Shown one piece after another: positions 1 through 12,604 of a stretch of DNA of 64,000 bases. The stretch comes from Carya illinoinensis (taxonomy: Eukaryota; Streptophyta; Magnoliopsida; Fagales; Juglandaceae). The notes beneath the pieces are model-generated. The model did no database searches and was not told the origin of the DNA. It saw only the letters and a list, made by a program, of their open reading frames with translations. Both the position numbers and the translations under genes were made by a program. Where the stretch lies: contig NC_056765.1 of the NCBI RefSeq assembly GCF_018687715.1, positions 17,918,394 through 17,982,393 of the forward strand. The letters run 5' to 3'. The stretch's first letter is position 1; each line of letters starts with the position of its first letter.

Positions 1-1792
1 CCACACACTATGGCTCCTATGTGACACCGTAGGTAACGACCACGCATGTGACATCAAATGAGCGATACTCAGTCCCATGCCCAGCACGTATCATGACTAG
101 GCATCCTCTAGTCCCCTCCAGCTGAGGAACCACGAAGTCGACACAACAGCATTACTGTATATTGCAATCCGATTGTCGCCCAGTGACAACCCAGGGAATG
201 TCACTCAGTATTATCTGCTCTCGAGTAACCAGAGGAGCTCCACTAGAATAATGCCCCATCTCGGCTCGGGGCTATGATACACACGCATCCAAAAATCTAT
301 TTACGCATAAAAACCCAAATTTCATTATTCAACACATGTACATGTATGCCATTATGCAAAAAATCCAATTTTTCCTTTTTAAACATGAACATGCATGCTC
401 CATGCAATGCACACCTCAAGACACAAATTATCCAACAAATCTCAATATCAACAACAAACAAATAACTCCGTCCTCAAATCCATCTGACCTCTAACTCTTC
501 GGACTCAGTCCGGCATAACCAACCAGTCACAATTTATTGTAAAAGCACTAATATTTTTAAATCAAAAGGAAGATTGGAAAATACTTAGAGCGCTATATAA
601 TATTTTTTGAATGATCAAAAGGTTGCAAAAGGTAGAAGAAAAGCAACATAACAGTATAAAAACACTGTGGCTGTGGTTTGTAAAATTACCCACTTTTGAA
701 TGGGGATGAACCAAGACTTGGGATTGATAGAGAATGGCTTAGAGGTGTTTATGAAGCTAGTGGAAGTGGTGGTTGGTTGTGGGTGGCGGCGAAAACGGTG
801 GTCGAAAGCCGAAAAGCCCAAAACGGAAAGTGGGTTGGCTGAGCTTAACTTGTGATGGATCGGAGCAAGGGTTGGGTGGGTTAGGTAGCTGGGATGCCGG
901 TGATGATGTGATGGAGAAGTGGTGGCCAACGGCGGAGCAACGACGGCGTAGGGAGGCTAAGACCGTGCAGCTTGATGGGCTTCATGGGGGCAAATAGCGG
1001 CGAGTTAGGGGCTGAAATTGGTGGAGGATGTTGGCCTATGGAAGGGGAAGCTATGGTGGTGGTGGTGGCACCGAATGGTGGTGCATGGCGGCCCAAGAAA
1101 TTCATTGCCATTCCGGCCCTACACGGCTAGGAGAGAGAGGGTGGGGCGAGGGGAGTGGTGGCCGGTGCAGGGGAGGATGCCAGAGAGGTGGTGAACCGAT
1201 GAGGTGGGCGGTGCATGGTTGGGCGGCACATGGTGGTGGGCTGCGGGAGACTGCACAGAGAGAAAAACAAGGGAGGGGAGTCACACGGTTGGGAGGAAGA
1301 AAAAGAAAGAAAGAGAATGAAAGAAAAATAAAAAGAAGAAAGAGGAAAAGAAAAAAAGAAGGGAAAGAAAATGAGATCCAGTTTTTTCAACTTGGGTCTC
1401 AAACTGATCGAATGAAATAGATTTTAAAACAACAAATTTTAAATAAAATAATTTTAGCTCAGTAACTTGGTAAAATAAAATAATAAAATCCAACAATAAA
1501 CTAATTTAAAATAAAGAGCACAATACAATAAATAAAAGCCAAATAAAACACTAAAACTCAATATTAATAAAATAAAATAGTTAAACCTCAACAATAAAAC
1601 AATTTAAGCTAAAGATTAATTTAAATGTGAAATAATTATTAATATCAAAACAGCAAATTATTTAAATCCCACAACTTAAAAAAATGAAACAATACAGCAA
1701 GAAACACGTTAAATTTGAAATAAAAGAACCATTAATTATAATAATTTTAAATAATCTATCAATAAAAATATACGGGAATACAGGGTATCACA
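1..1792 (-). mobile_element. LTR (3' LTR) of a minus-strand Ty3/Gypsy-like element, cut by window edge
   Basis: This segment matches 4370–4602 plus 6681–8232 closely along its length, which identifies it as one of two direct LTRs. On the minus strand the LTR begins TGTGATACCC at 1792. Directly to the right, 1793–1830 read on the minus strand encodes a short NFEDEIYLRGE-like tail, typical of the end of pol in Tekay/Del-type chromoviruses, so this is the downstream (3') LTR. The other end lies outside the window. A GC-rich part (about 770–1300) is followed by a purine-rich run (about 1290–1370) and an AT-rich part. Several open frames occur in the GC-rich part on both strands, but none resembles a protein and they recur only because the LTR is duplicated. 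Confidence 0.75.
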
Positions 1793-3880
1793 ACCTCCCC
1801 TCTTAAATAAATTTCGTCCTCAAAATTTGTGAGGTCAAACTTTAGCGCCAAAGCAGGATACAAGATACCACTCAGAGCACGTTCAAGAGAAATATACCAT
1901 CATTAACAACCAAACAATTAAGAATACTCCTCTCTCATGTCTACACCTATAGGCGATTCCATCATACCTACACTAGTCTCCCAGTGGCTACGAAATCCAA
2001 AGTCTCTATTCCCACAAGAACCTTAATAAAACTCCCAATAAATTCCAATGGTTATTATCTTCATGCCATAAACTGTGTTAATCTCAATCGACTCTTATGC
2101 TAAAGACTTCCAAACCTCTATTGTATTCCACAAGTTGGTAACCTATTAGGTACTTCCAAAATTAACCATCAATAATCATAATTAGTACAACCAAAAGATT
2201 ACTTTCCAATTATAAGTATCTTCTCAAAATTTCAAGTCACCACCAATTCTTCAAAATCAGCACAAAAGTTAACACCTAATTATCCTCAAAATCACGCTTT
2301 CGTGTACACTCCGATGACTTGCCAAAATGCAAAAAGACTATATCCTTATAAATTAACACCATTGAGTACAAGCTAGCTCAACACCTATAAACAAGAAAAC
2401 CCTTTACCCACATTTCGATAGAAAATAATACACCTCCAAAAACAACGAATTATCACTCATTTCTCAGTTGGCTCTAGCTACTTTAATCAAAATCAATACT
2501 CCACAAAATGCATCCATAATCGTCGACAAAAACCAATGCCAATCAACCTCAACATCCCAAATTGAAAACACGTATCATCATCTCAAAATACACAGACTCA
2601 ACCTAAGATGAAGAGTGCCTATAAACTTCTACTCGACAACCTAAACCTAAAAGCTCATCACCTAAATTCTGAATACCATCTATTCTGGCGGTGACTAATC
2701 TCACTACGAACCACCATTGACTTCACCAAAACATTACTAAAACTTTCCTGATAACTTGCCCACTTGCTTCTACTCTCATAAGCCCTAATATTAGCATCAC
2801 TAACTCTATCAAATGCACATTGCAACTAAATCTCAAAGTAGGTCATACTGCTCAATCCCCAATTCATTAAAACTATTACACAACACTCTTGGATCATAAA
2901 GCCATTTTACCTCATAAATCTGTTTATGTTACCCACCATCAATGCCTAAGCTTCAACTTCCAAAATTTTATCATACAACACACAAGGTGGCCCAACAATC
3001 TCTCTTTAAATTAAATAACAATGTCCATAATTCTCCCAACTTGACGCTCGATCTCCAAAGTAAAGCATAGCCTCCAAAAATTTAAATTCCTATACGACCT
3101 CAATTCATGACTAATTTTTGAAGATAATCACATCAATTATTGCCCACCATCACTTCAATGGGTATCACACTTCAACTGAACACTCCGATCGACTTGCCAA
3201 AAATCCCACGCTAAGATCTCTTGAATTTAAGACTATCATAACGAATCCATTTCAATTCCTAATAAAACCATTTCTTTCAAATAAAAATGAAACAAAGACC
3301 TGTACTCTCCAAAGTCCATACACAGTCACCACCACTACGAATCGATTCCATGTACCCTTAGCTAAAACAAATAATCATTCAAACATACAAGTGACCCATT
3401 ACAACCATTTCTACCATCTGGGCTTATATTCTCAAATTAATATGAATCATTCCTGAATTTGCTCAACTTAAACTCTTAAAATCAGCAAACAACTACTGCT
3501 TAAAGTTTTGTACCAAGATTGACCTTAAACCTACTAAGAATCCATTCCCAAAAGTCTGCAGAACATGTAGCCTCAAATCCAATCGCATCCAATACCAATG
3601 TATAGTCTACTATTCCCAACACCTTGATGGACTTTTAACCTTTAAATCAATAAAAATCATTTCCTAGATATGCACCATCTATTATCCTTAAAATTGATAT
3701 GGATCAAATTTTAAACCTGCCATTACAACCTCGAGTTAAAACAATCATTTTTCAAAATAGATTGATATTTTCAATCCTCATAAAAACACACAAACTAGTC
3801 AACATCTTCAATCCTTATCAAGCCTACTACACTAAATATTCACACAAGCGTATCAAAAAAAATTACAATTAACCAGTGTA
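1793..3880 (-). mobile_element. Internal region of the minus-strand LTR element (non-coding, LARD-like)
   Basis: About 2.1 kb lies between the two LTRs, far less than the several kilobases needed for gag–pol. The only recognisable coding trace is the pol tail at about 1793–1830 (minus strand), which runs straight into the LTR. The rest has no long frame in either direction, and I see no zinc knuckle, DSG protease, reverse transcriptase or integrase motif. The element is therefore either a large internal deletion or a non-autonomous (LARD-like) derivative. The boundary with the other LTR near 3880–3960 is not sharp, and I found no clear primer binding site there. Confidence 0.5.
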
Positions 3881-6800
3881 AATATAATATAAATCAAAAG
3901 TAATGTTTGAAAGCAGGTAATAAATTTCAACCCATGAGTGATACCCGATCACTCTTTCGGCAGAGTTACCTCCTCGTCCTCTGCATCAAAATCTACGATA
4001 CCAAAGATGGTACCGCTGGTAAGTAGTAATCCAAATGCCCACAAAATAAAAATACATTAAAACTCAATAATATGCACGACCAGGATGTCATATGCATGAG
4101 ATCCCAAAATAACATTTCTCAAAAATAACTCTTTTCCAAAGCACACAAAAAATCCCATTTTTGGCCCACAATAAATTCTTTAAAACAAGTTCTCTCCATT
4201 ATCCCAGACAATGGCCCAAACCAAGAAAACCACCATTTTTCAAGAACATGGTTCACAATATTCCTCCTATAAAACTTCGTCATTTTTCCAAAAAATGGCC
4301 CATAGCCATTATCCAAAACCAGTTCCAATTTTAGTTCATGCACCATGATTTTCCCTAGGGATCATTTGCACACTCTGGCTCCTATGCCAAACCGCATGTA
4401 ACAACCACGCATGTGACATCTAAATGAGCGATACTCAGTCCCGTGCCCAGTGTGTACCATGACTAGACATCCTCTAGTCCCCCCAACCGAGGAACCACGG
4501 AGTCGACACTACAATGTTCCGTATCATGCAATCTGATTATCACCCAGCAACAACTCAGGGGATGTCACTCAGTATTATTTGCTCCCGAGTGACCATATAG
4601 CTTGTGATGACCCGCTTTTGAGTGTTTTTTTCGCTGAAATAGTTGTTTTTATTTTAATTAATATTTTAGTTATTTATTTTAATTTATTTGCATTTTAAAA
4701 TTGTTTTTAATTTAATTGATGTTGTGTTTTATTTCTTTTAGTTGTTTACAGTTTTTAATATCTTCGCGGCGGTTTAGTGTTGTTTTTCCCGGACTGAGGA
4801 TTAGACCTCGTCTTTTCTCTACATCTCTTTTCCTTTTTCTTTTTCTTTTTCCTTTTTCTCTTTTTCCTTCTTTCTTTTTTCCTTTCTTTTTCTTTTTTTT
4901 TCTTTCTTTTCTTTTTCCCTCTCTCTCCCCGCATCGACCCCCCCGGCCTCTCTCTCTCTTCTCTCTCCCTCATGCCGGAAGCCTCTCACCCCCGATCTAC
5001 AGCCGTCCGGCCACCGTGCGGCTCACCGCCGGCACCGTTCGGTTCTTCTCCCTCCGGCGCACCTCCCCACCGAAACTCACCCCCAACCGGCCGGCCGTTT
5101 GGCCAGAAAATCCCTTTAAAGCCCGCACGGCTTTGGCTCCAATCCGCCATCGTCGCTCTACCTCCGGCCACCATTTCTTCACCACTTCATCACCGGTCCC
5201 TTGCCGTCCTAACCCACCTATTTCCGGCCTCCAACGACCACCAGAATAGCTCCTACGAGCTAGCTTTCCTTTTTGGAAAATCCGGCCTCCCACCGCCGTT
5301 TCCACCACCACCCACGGCCAAAACTCATTTCCTTTAGCTTCATAAATATCTCAAGACCATTCCCTATCAATTTCGTGCCTTGGTTTGTCCCCGTTCGAAA
5401 ATGGGTAATTTATTACCCACGGCAACAGTGTAAATTACACTGTTACGTTGCTTTTCTTGTGCCGTTTGCAACGCCGCGTGTTTTCTAAAAAATACCATAT
5501 AGCGCTATAAGTATTTTTCCAAACCCTATTTTCAGATTTAAATATATATTGCTCATTCAATTTATTTATCTGTTGGTTGGTTGATTCCGGACTGAGTCCG
5601 AGGAGTTCGGGGGTCGGATGGATGGAGGACGGAGTTGCCTGTTTATTTGATTTATGTTGTTGGATTATTTTATTATGCATTGTTATGGCATTGCATGGTG
5701 CATGCATGTGTGTTTGTGAAATAGTGTGAAAAGCCTGTGTATTGGCGTAAGTGGTCTTACGGGTGCGTGTGTATCACGACCCCAAGCCGGGATGGGGTAT
5801 TATCCCGGTGGAGCTCCTCTGGTCACTCGGGAGCAGAATAAACTGAGTGATGTCCCCTGGGTTGTCGCTAGACGACGGGAGCGGGGGCTAGGGGTTGCTT
5901 GGCTACGAACGCGCCGGGCGCGGAACCGGGCATCGCTCTACGCACCGACTCCGTGGCCCTTCGCTGGTGAGGGCTAGAGGATGCTTGGCTATGAACACGC
6001 GGGGCATGGAACTGGGCATCGCTCGTTAGGTGTCACATGCGTAGTGGTACTCTGCAGTGTGGCACTGGAGCCAGGGTGTGCGGATGACCCCTAGGGGAGG
6101 TCATGGTGCATACGGATAACTTGGATTCTGGTTTGAGTCGGATAAAGGCCAAATGTGACTTTTGGCGTGTTTTTCGGAAAGGATGTGTTTTTGGGCCAAA
6201 TGGGTTTTTTGGCGTGTGTGGAAAAATCGTGTTTTATGGGCTTTGTGCATTGGGCATGTTTCATGCATATTGTTTGAGTTCTATGTATTTTTATCTGGTA
6301 GTGTTTGGGTTTTACTTACCTGCGGTACCATTTTTGGTTCCGTAGCTTTTGGTGCAGAGTTGGAGGATGAAGAGGAGGAGGCTGAGCCCGAGGATGCGGC
6401 TCCGCCGGGTTGCTGATGCTATGCTTTATATTTGGTTTAAAACTGTATTTGTGTTTTTGTAATATTTTATTTATGTATGTTTTAAACAGCTTGTATTACG
6501 TTAAGAAAAATTCTGGTACTTAGTTATGACTTTTGTTATCCGCTGTGTGTTTCTTTGTACACACATGTTGCCTTGCACACACTTGGCACCCGTCGATAGG
6601 ATGGTGACCCGGGTTGTCACCATCCGGACGTCTCGATTTCCCCGTGTTCGGGCGTGGGGATTTGGGGGCGTCACATAGCTCCACCGGGATAATGTCTTAT
6701 CTCGACTTGAGGTTGTGATACACACACACCTAAAAATCCATTTACGCATGAAAACCCAAATTTCATTATTCAACACATGTACATGTATTCCATTAGGTGA

Positions 6801-8232
6801 AAAATCCAATTTTTCCTTTTTAAACATGAACATGCATGCTCCATTCAATGCACACCTCAAGACACAAATTATCCAACAAATCTCAATATCAATAGCAAAC
6901 AAATAACTCCGTCCTCAAATCCATCCGACCTCTGACTCCTCAGACTCAGTCCGGCATAACCAACCAGTCACAATTTATTGTAAAAGTAATAATATACTTA
7001 AATCTAAATGAATTTCAAAAAATACTTACAGCGCTATATAATATTTTTAGAATGATCAAAGGACTACAAAAGGCAGGGGAAAAGTAAGTAACAGTGTAAA
7101 AGTACTGTGGCCGTGGGTTGTAAAATTACCCACTTTTGAATGGGGACGAACCAAGACTTGGAATTTATAGGGAATGACTTAGAGATATTTATGAAGCTAG
7201 TGGAAGTTATGGTTGGCCATGGGTGGCGGCGAAAACGGTGGTCGAAAGCCAAAAAGCTCAAAAATGAAAGTGGGTTGGCTGAGCATCACCCATGACGGAT
7301 CGGAGCTAGGGTTGGGGGGTTAGGTAGTTGGGATGCTGGTGATGAAGTGGTGAAGAAGTGTTGGCCAACGGCAGCTCGACAGCGGTGTGGGGAGGCTATG
7401 ACGGTGCAGCTTAATGGGCCTCGTAGGGGCAAATGGCGGCAAGTTAGGGGCTGAGATCGATGAAAGTTGTTGGCCGGTGGGAGGGGAAGTTGTGGTGGTG
7501 GTGGCGGTGCCGGATGATGGCGCACAGCGGGGCAGGAAATTCATGGCCATTCCGGCCCTACACGGCTAGGAGAGGGAGGGTGGGGTGAGGGGAGTGGTGG
7601 CCGGTGCAGGGGAGGACGCCAGAGAGGTGGTGAACCGATGAGGTGGGTGGTGCATGGTTGCGCAGCGCACGGTGGTGGGCTGGGGGAGATTGCACAGAGA
7701 GAAAAACAAGGGAGGGGAGTCGCACGACTGGGAGGAAGAAAAAGAAAGAAAGAGAATGAAAGAAAAATAAAAAGAAGAAAGAGGAAAAGGAAAAAAGAAG
7801 GGAAAGAAAATGAGATCAAGTTTTTTCAACTCGGGTCTCAAATTGATCGAATGAAATAGATTTTAAAACAACAAATTTTAAATAAAATAATTTTAGCTCA
7901 GTAACTTAGTAAAATAAAATAATAAAATCTAACAATAAACTAATTTAAAATAAAAAGAACAATAAAATAAATAAAATCCAAATAAAACACTAAAACTCAA
8001 TATTAATAAAATAAAATAGTTAAAGCTCAACAATAAAACAATTTAAGCTAAAGATTAATTTAAATGTGAAATAATTATTAATATCAAAAAAACAAATTAT
8101 TTAAATCTCGCAACTTAAAAAAAATGAAACAATATAGTGAGAAACACGTTTAATTTTAAATAAAAGAACCACTAATTATAATAATTTTAAATAATCTTTC
8201 AATAAAAATACACATAAATGCGGAATATCACA
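3880..8232 (-). mobile_element. 5' LTR of the minus-strand element, interrupted by a solo LTR
   Basis: This is the second LTR copy: about 3880–4602 and 6681–8232 together align with the LTR at 1–1792. The junctions 4602/6681 are contiguous in the other copy, which shows that the intervening 2.07 kb is a later insertion. The right end at 8232 reads ...ATATCACA, matching ...GTATCACA at 1792, so the element starts TGTGATA on the minus strand. The left boundary is approximate. The purine-rich run at about 7730–7810 and the AT-rich tract that follows are shared with the other LTR. Confidence 0.7.
4603..6675 (+). mobile_element. Solo LTR (2073 bp) of a related Gypsy family, nested in an LTR
   Basis: The segment starts TGTGATGAC and ends GTCACA, so it has the TG...CA ends and short terminal inverted repeat of an LTR. 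It is flanked by a perfect 5-bp target duplication TAGCT (4598–4602 and 6676–6680). No internal domain or second LTR is present, as expected after LTR–LTR recombination. Parts of it (about 5270–5560 and 5760–6100, and the acidic tract near 6360) are recognisably related to the surrounding LTR in the opposite orientation, so host and insert belong to related families. The open frames inside it (for example 4716–5249) are low-complexity and not credible genes. Confidence 0.85.
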
Positions 8233-8963
8233 TGAACTAATTTACTAAGATCATTACGAAACATATACGTTGATTTAATGAAACTCCAATACACAACAAT
8301 AAACTACAAAGCTTTGTCTTTTCTTTTTTTTTTTTCACACTCCTTGGTCTTCTTTTAACTTAGTCTAATTCAAAACTTTTTTCCTAAGCTGCTGCAAAAC
8401 CTGTAGCATAAGATATAAAATATTAACTACAAAGTATTAATATGACCTTATTAATTAATTAGAATGATCAGAAACGTGACCCAAGTAAGTATGATGGATG
8501 TATACACTAAGACTGATGAACAAATCAAGGTGCCAACACAGCACACGAGCTCCTTACAAAGACCCAAGTAAGACTACCTTTGAAGTGAGCAAGTAAATGT
8601 CATACAGGTGCAGAGGTGCACCGTTATTGTTTCTATCAAAAGAAGAATCTTTATTTTGCATATTCTAAATATGGTAATCTATCCATGCAATACAATTCAA
8701 TACAATTTCTAGTTCAATTTGCATGAGAGAAAGGATAATTTCCAATTCAATACAATTTCACCAAATTGTGTATATTGGCGTACAACTTGATAACTACAGA
8801 TGTTTGGCCTTTCCACTAACCTATTGTGGAGAAGAACGATTTATCACCACATTCAGCAACGAAGAAGAAAGTCCTAACAATATGCATGGCAGTAATCATC
8901 CAGAACTAGAAAAGACCTAGCACACAGCCTATCCATATGAGTGTCGAGACCACCGTGGACAAA

Positions 8964-10884
8964 TGTCACAACCCCTAGGAGAATTGCATGGGACCACACC
9001 TCGACATGGCTCTTGAAGGGTCAAGACAGTCACATGGCTAGCCTGCTTGCATGCCTTGGCTCAGATCATGACACGCAGCAGGCAACCATAGAGGCTACTG
9101 GCCTTGTGCAAACCAAGTGTGTAGGCCTGTGCGTGCCCTTGAGCATGCACATGCATGTGTACCCCAGCACCACTTAGCAAGGCTAATGGTGTGCCCTCAC
9201 AAGCACGCCATCCAGCGAACGGCTCCAACCCGTGCCTTACAAGCGAGACTCGTGGCATGCCTACCAGGCATGCCATCCAGTGCATGGCTCTAGCTCGTGC
9301 ATTGTAGCCTCATAACCTAGACAGTCAGCTTGGGCCACGCATGCCCATCGCCCAGGCCACCAACCCAGGTCATGCAGGACCACTACCCAAGCCATTTGAC
9401 TAGGCACCACAGCAGCAATACGACATCACCCTGTGCACATCATCAGGCCTAGGTTTGGCACCATGCCATACCCACCATCATAGCAATACATGGCACCATG
9501 CCATGCCATGTAGCGAGCTGCGGACCAGACCAGGACTAGCCCAGTCGTGGGTCATGCACCACCATTGCCCACCATGGGCCATGCATGCCACGCCCACTAT
9601 GGGCTAATTATTTATTTTATTATTTTTATTTATTTCATTTAATTACTTGTTAATTATTATTTCATTTATTTTAATTTTCCTAGAGACCTTTTGGGGGTTT
9701 CCACTTCGTAAACTCTATAAATAGGACCCTTAGACATTTCATTAGGATCTTTTGTCATTTTGAACATTGAGTGGCCGGCCATAGAGTTGGAATTTATCAT
9801 TTTCTGTACTTTTGCACTTGGGCTCTTTTGGGGTGCAATTCGTAAATCCCCAGGGAGAAGGATCACACTTTGCAATTCGTGAATAGGTGTGATTCTATTT
9901 ATCTTTTAATATATTTGAGGATTCCTTTCAATCATTTGTGCAATTCATGAATCAAAGATTGTTTGGATCCTCTGTTCTTTTCATTTTTCTCTTTGTGCTT
10001 GTATTGGAGTTTTGTTTATTGATTTGGAGTGGAGAGGCCGAATCCTTCATTGGAATTTTCGGTTTGTGTTGTGGATTGCAAAATCTCGTGTTCATGTGTT
10101 TTCTCACATGTTCATAAGATTTCTTTGAAATTTCTTGAAGATTCCCACTTGCCAAACACCTATTTGGCCAGCCCTAGTCTTTTGCCTTTCATGCCACCTT
10201 TAATTGCCCAAAGCCACAAAACCCTAGCCTCACATCAAGCCCTACACACCACCCCCATATTCCCATAACCAAACAAGCCACAAAAATCCTAGATCTCAAT
10301 TACACCATTCAGCCATAGCCTCTTTGGCTTGGTCAAAACCCTAGATCCTACTTTCTCTCATTTCCATTTTCCCTCCCTAATTTGATTGGTCATCATCCCT
10401 TAATTGACTCACTCAAATTCTATTTTCCCATCAAAACACATCAATCCCATTTCCTTCTATCCATTTTCGGCCATCCTTGTCAATCTAGATTTCAAGATCT
10501 CAATTCCTAAATTTTAGTAATTACACAATTCCTATCTTTTAGGAGATCTAATTGCTACCTAAGCCCTAGCCACTTTCCACTCTTGCCTTGACCAAAACCT
10601 GCACTAAACCCTAGCCAAGATTGCCCATCATCCAACCCTAGCACACAAGTGGCGTCCAGATCCTAAGAGGCACATTGTCGTGCACCATCATCACCCAACC
10701 CGAGATCATCTAGCCCAAACACTATCCATACTTTCCACCATTGAACCCTCGCCTCATCTCTCCCAAGCTCCCTTTAGGCTACACGTGATCTACACGAAGC
10801 AAATGAGTCCTATCGGTCACTTGAGGAGCAACAAGGAAATGATAGAACCCTTAGTGTTTGGGGGCTTGACCGAGGACCCCAACA
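8964..10884 (+). repeat. 5' LTR of the integrase-less Gypsy element
   Basis: It starts TGTCACAACC and ends CCCCAACA, and aligns with 14792–16728 over its whole length with scattered substitutions and small indels. A TATA box (TATAAATA, 9716–9723) suggests the U3/R promoter. Downstream, between about 9835 and 9965, the motif GCAATTCGTGAAT or close variants occurs three times. The first third is rich in short CATGCC-type repeats (about 9430–9600). Confidence 0.9.
9716..9723 (+). promoter_or_regulatory. LTR promoter TATA box
   Basis: TATAAATA lies in the middle of the 5' LTR. The same box is conserved in the 3' LTR at 15555–15562 within a well-preserved stretch, which fits a retrotransposon core promoter. 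Confidence 0.6.
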
Positions 10885-11423
10885 CTAAATTGGTGCTTTC
10901 ATTGAGAGGGTTTCATTGAGAGTCTCATCACAAGACTTTTGTTTGGTGGAATTTTTGAGAACTTCTCACTTCTCCAAGAGGTAAACAATGCGTTGACCCG
11001 TTCTCTTGTGAATTTGATTGGGAGGTCCACAGAGGACCTTGATGTTGTTTATTTTTGTTGGTTGTGAATCTAAAAATTATAGTTCGGTAGTTAAAGAGGA
11101 GGAAGGAGTAGTTAGGATTGTAGGGGTCGGCCACCCTTGAAGGTGGAGGACCCGTGGTTGGACTTGTGCTTGTGCAAGAAGGGGTCATCCATCCACAAAG
11201 GTGGGCAACTTAAGGTTCGACCTTTGATGACTATTCTACTATCCAAAGAGAGTCCAAGTTGCTGCCCAAACTTCATCAACTAGAATTTTTCAGTTTGCAA
11301 GTCAGTTTGCAAGTTGTTCAATTGGCTAGTCTGCAAGCACCATGTCCAGAATTTAGAAGCCGAAGAGGAGAAGAGTTATAACCGGGAACAATTAGAGATG
11401 TTGAAGGGCATACTTCCAAAGTC
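10885..11423 (+). other. PBS-like site and untranslated leader of the Gypsy element
   Basis: Immediately after the LTR comes CTAAATTGGTGCTTTCATTGAG, a position and style typical of a tRNA-primer binding site; I cannot assign the tRNA without a search. A non-coding leader of about 0.5 kb follows before the first gag-like frame. Confidence 0.5.
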
Positions 11424-12534
11424 ATGGACATTCTTAGTGAGATCAACACTAACATGGTCGAACTAAGGATGGCCTTGAATGTCACTACTCGGGAAGGTGA
11501 GGAAAATAGGAGAGCCATGAATACCATGAGAAGGGAGACACATAAGAGCATAGAAAGATTGGAGAGAATATTTGTTGAAGGCCAAGGGCAACGCCATGAA
11601 ACTAATGGGCAAAAGCATGATGTTTTTGTCGATGGTGTAGAAACAAGTGTGACGGAGTCTATGCATGAGCCACCTAGAGTTGAAATGAGAATAGGAGGTC
11701 GTGTTAAGAATGACCATGTGGTCGAGGAGCAATGGATCCATGATGAGGGGAATCACACTAGAACCCCAAGCATGAGAGGAGAATACCAAGGGGTGAGGTA
11801 TGAGATTCCAAGACATGATGATAACCATGAGTCCGAGTATAAGCATGAGGAAGAGAGGCCTTTGGGCCATGATAACCAATTTGGGCGAAGACACCATGAC
11901 CGTGAGAGAGATAGAAGACATCATGGTAGAAGAAATGGTGATGATTACTATGAAGATAAAGGAGGAAATCGGCCTTATGACCGGGGACCTAAGAGACCAA
12001 AGGTGGACTTCCCTAAGTTCAATGGGGGAGATCCATACGAGTGGTATGACAAGGTGAATCATTATTTCCATACTTATGAGGTGCCAAGAAGTGAGAGAGA
12101 GTGCCTACGGCATGTTTCTACCTAGAGGGAAAAACAAGTAAGTGGTGGAGATGGCTAAGAGACCAGTATGCCAAGGAGAGACGAAGATTGGGATGGACGC
12201 CTTTGAGAAGGAATTTCTCCTTCAATTTGGACCATCCCCAACCATTAACCATCATGGTCAACTTGCCAAGTTGAAGCAAGATGGCAAGGTGAAGGCATAT
12301 GTGGAAGAGTTCCGACAACTTCAAATACTTGTTAGAGGTTGGTCCAAAAAGGCCTTTGTTGGGACGTTTATAGACGGATTGAAGCCTTGGATAGCCAAGA
12401 AAATCAAATTAAAGCAGCCCACCAACATCCAAGAGGTCATGAGAATGGTCGAGATATTGGAGGAGAATTCCTCCTATGATAGGCGCCAATCCAAAGATGT
12501 GGGGAGCAAGTTCACTACATCATTGCAAAACTAA
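11424..12534 (+). pseudogene. Broken gag gene of the Gypsy element
   Basis: The frame from 11424 gives a charged protein rich in His, Arg, Asp and Glu, followed by a capsid-like segment with FPKFNGGDPYEWYDKVNHYF near its end. That motif is typical of the plant Ty3/Gypsy gag (retrotransposon gag domain) start. The frame stops at 12125 and the homology continues in another frame from 12142 to 12534 (EEFRQL, then DGLKPWIAKKI), so at least one frameshift splits gag. No intact start-to-stop gag exists. The zinc knuckle lies downstream beyond a further break. Confidence 0.8.
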
Positions 12535-12604
12535 GAATCTTTGGAAAGATAGAGGTGTGAATGAGGGGACTTCCAAGCCTAAGCCAAATGAGATGAAGAA
12601 TATA

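Noticed and set aside
615..1420. Overlapping open frames on both strands of the GC-rich LTR part (also at 7064–7859)
   Set aside because: They lie inside LTRs, recur only because the LTR is duplicated, have low-complexity Pro/Ser/Gly/Arg composition and match no domain.
4716..5337. 177- and 121-codon open frames in the solo LTR
   Set aside because: They come from a TTTTTC-rich tract and a GC-rich tract of the LTR; there is no domain and no independent support.
11463..12071. 202-codon minus-strand frame opposite gag
   Set aside because: It is antisense to a recognisable gag reading frame and contains no motif of its own.
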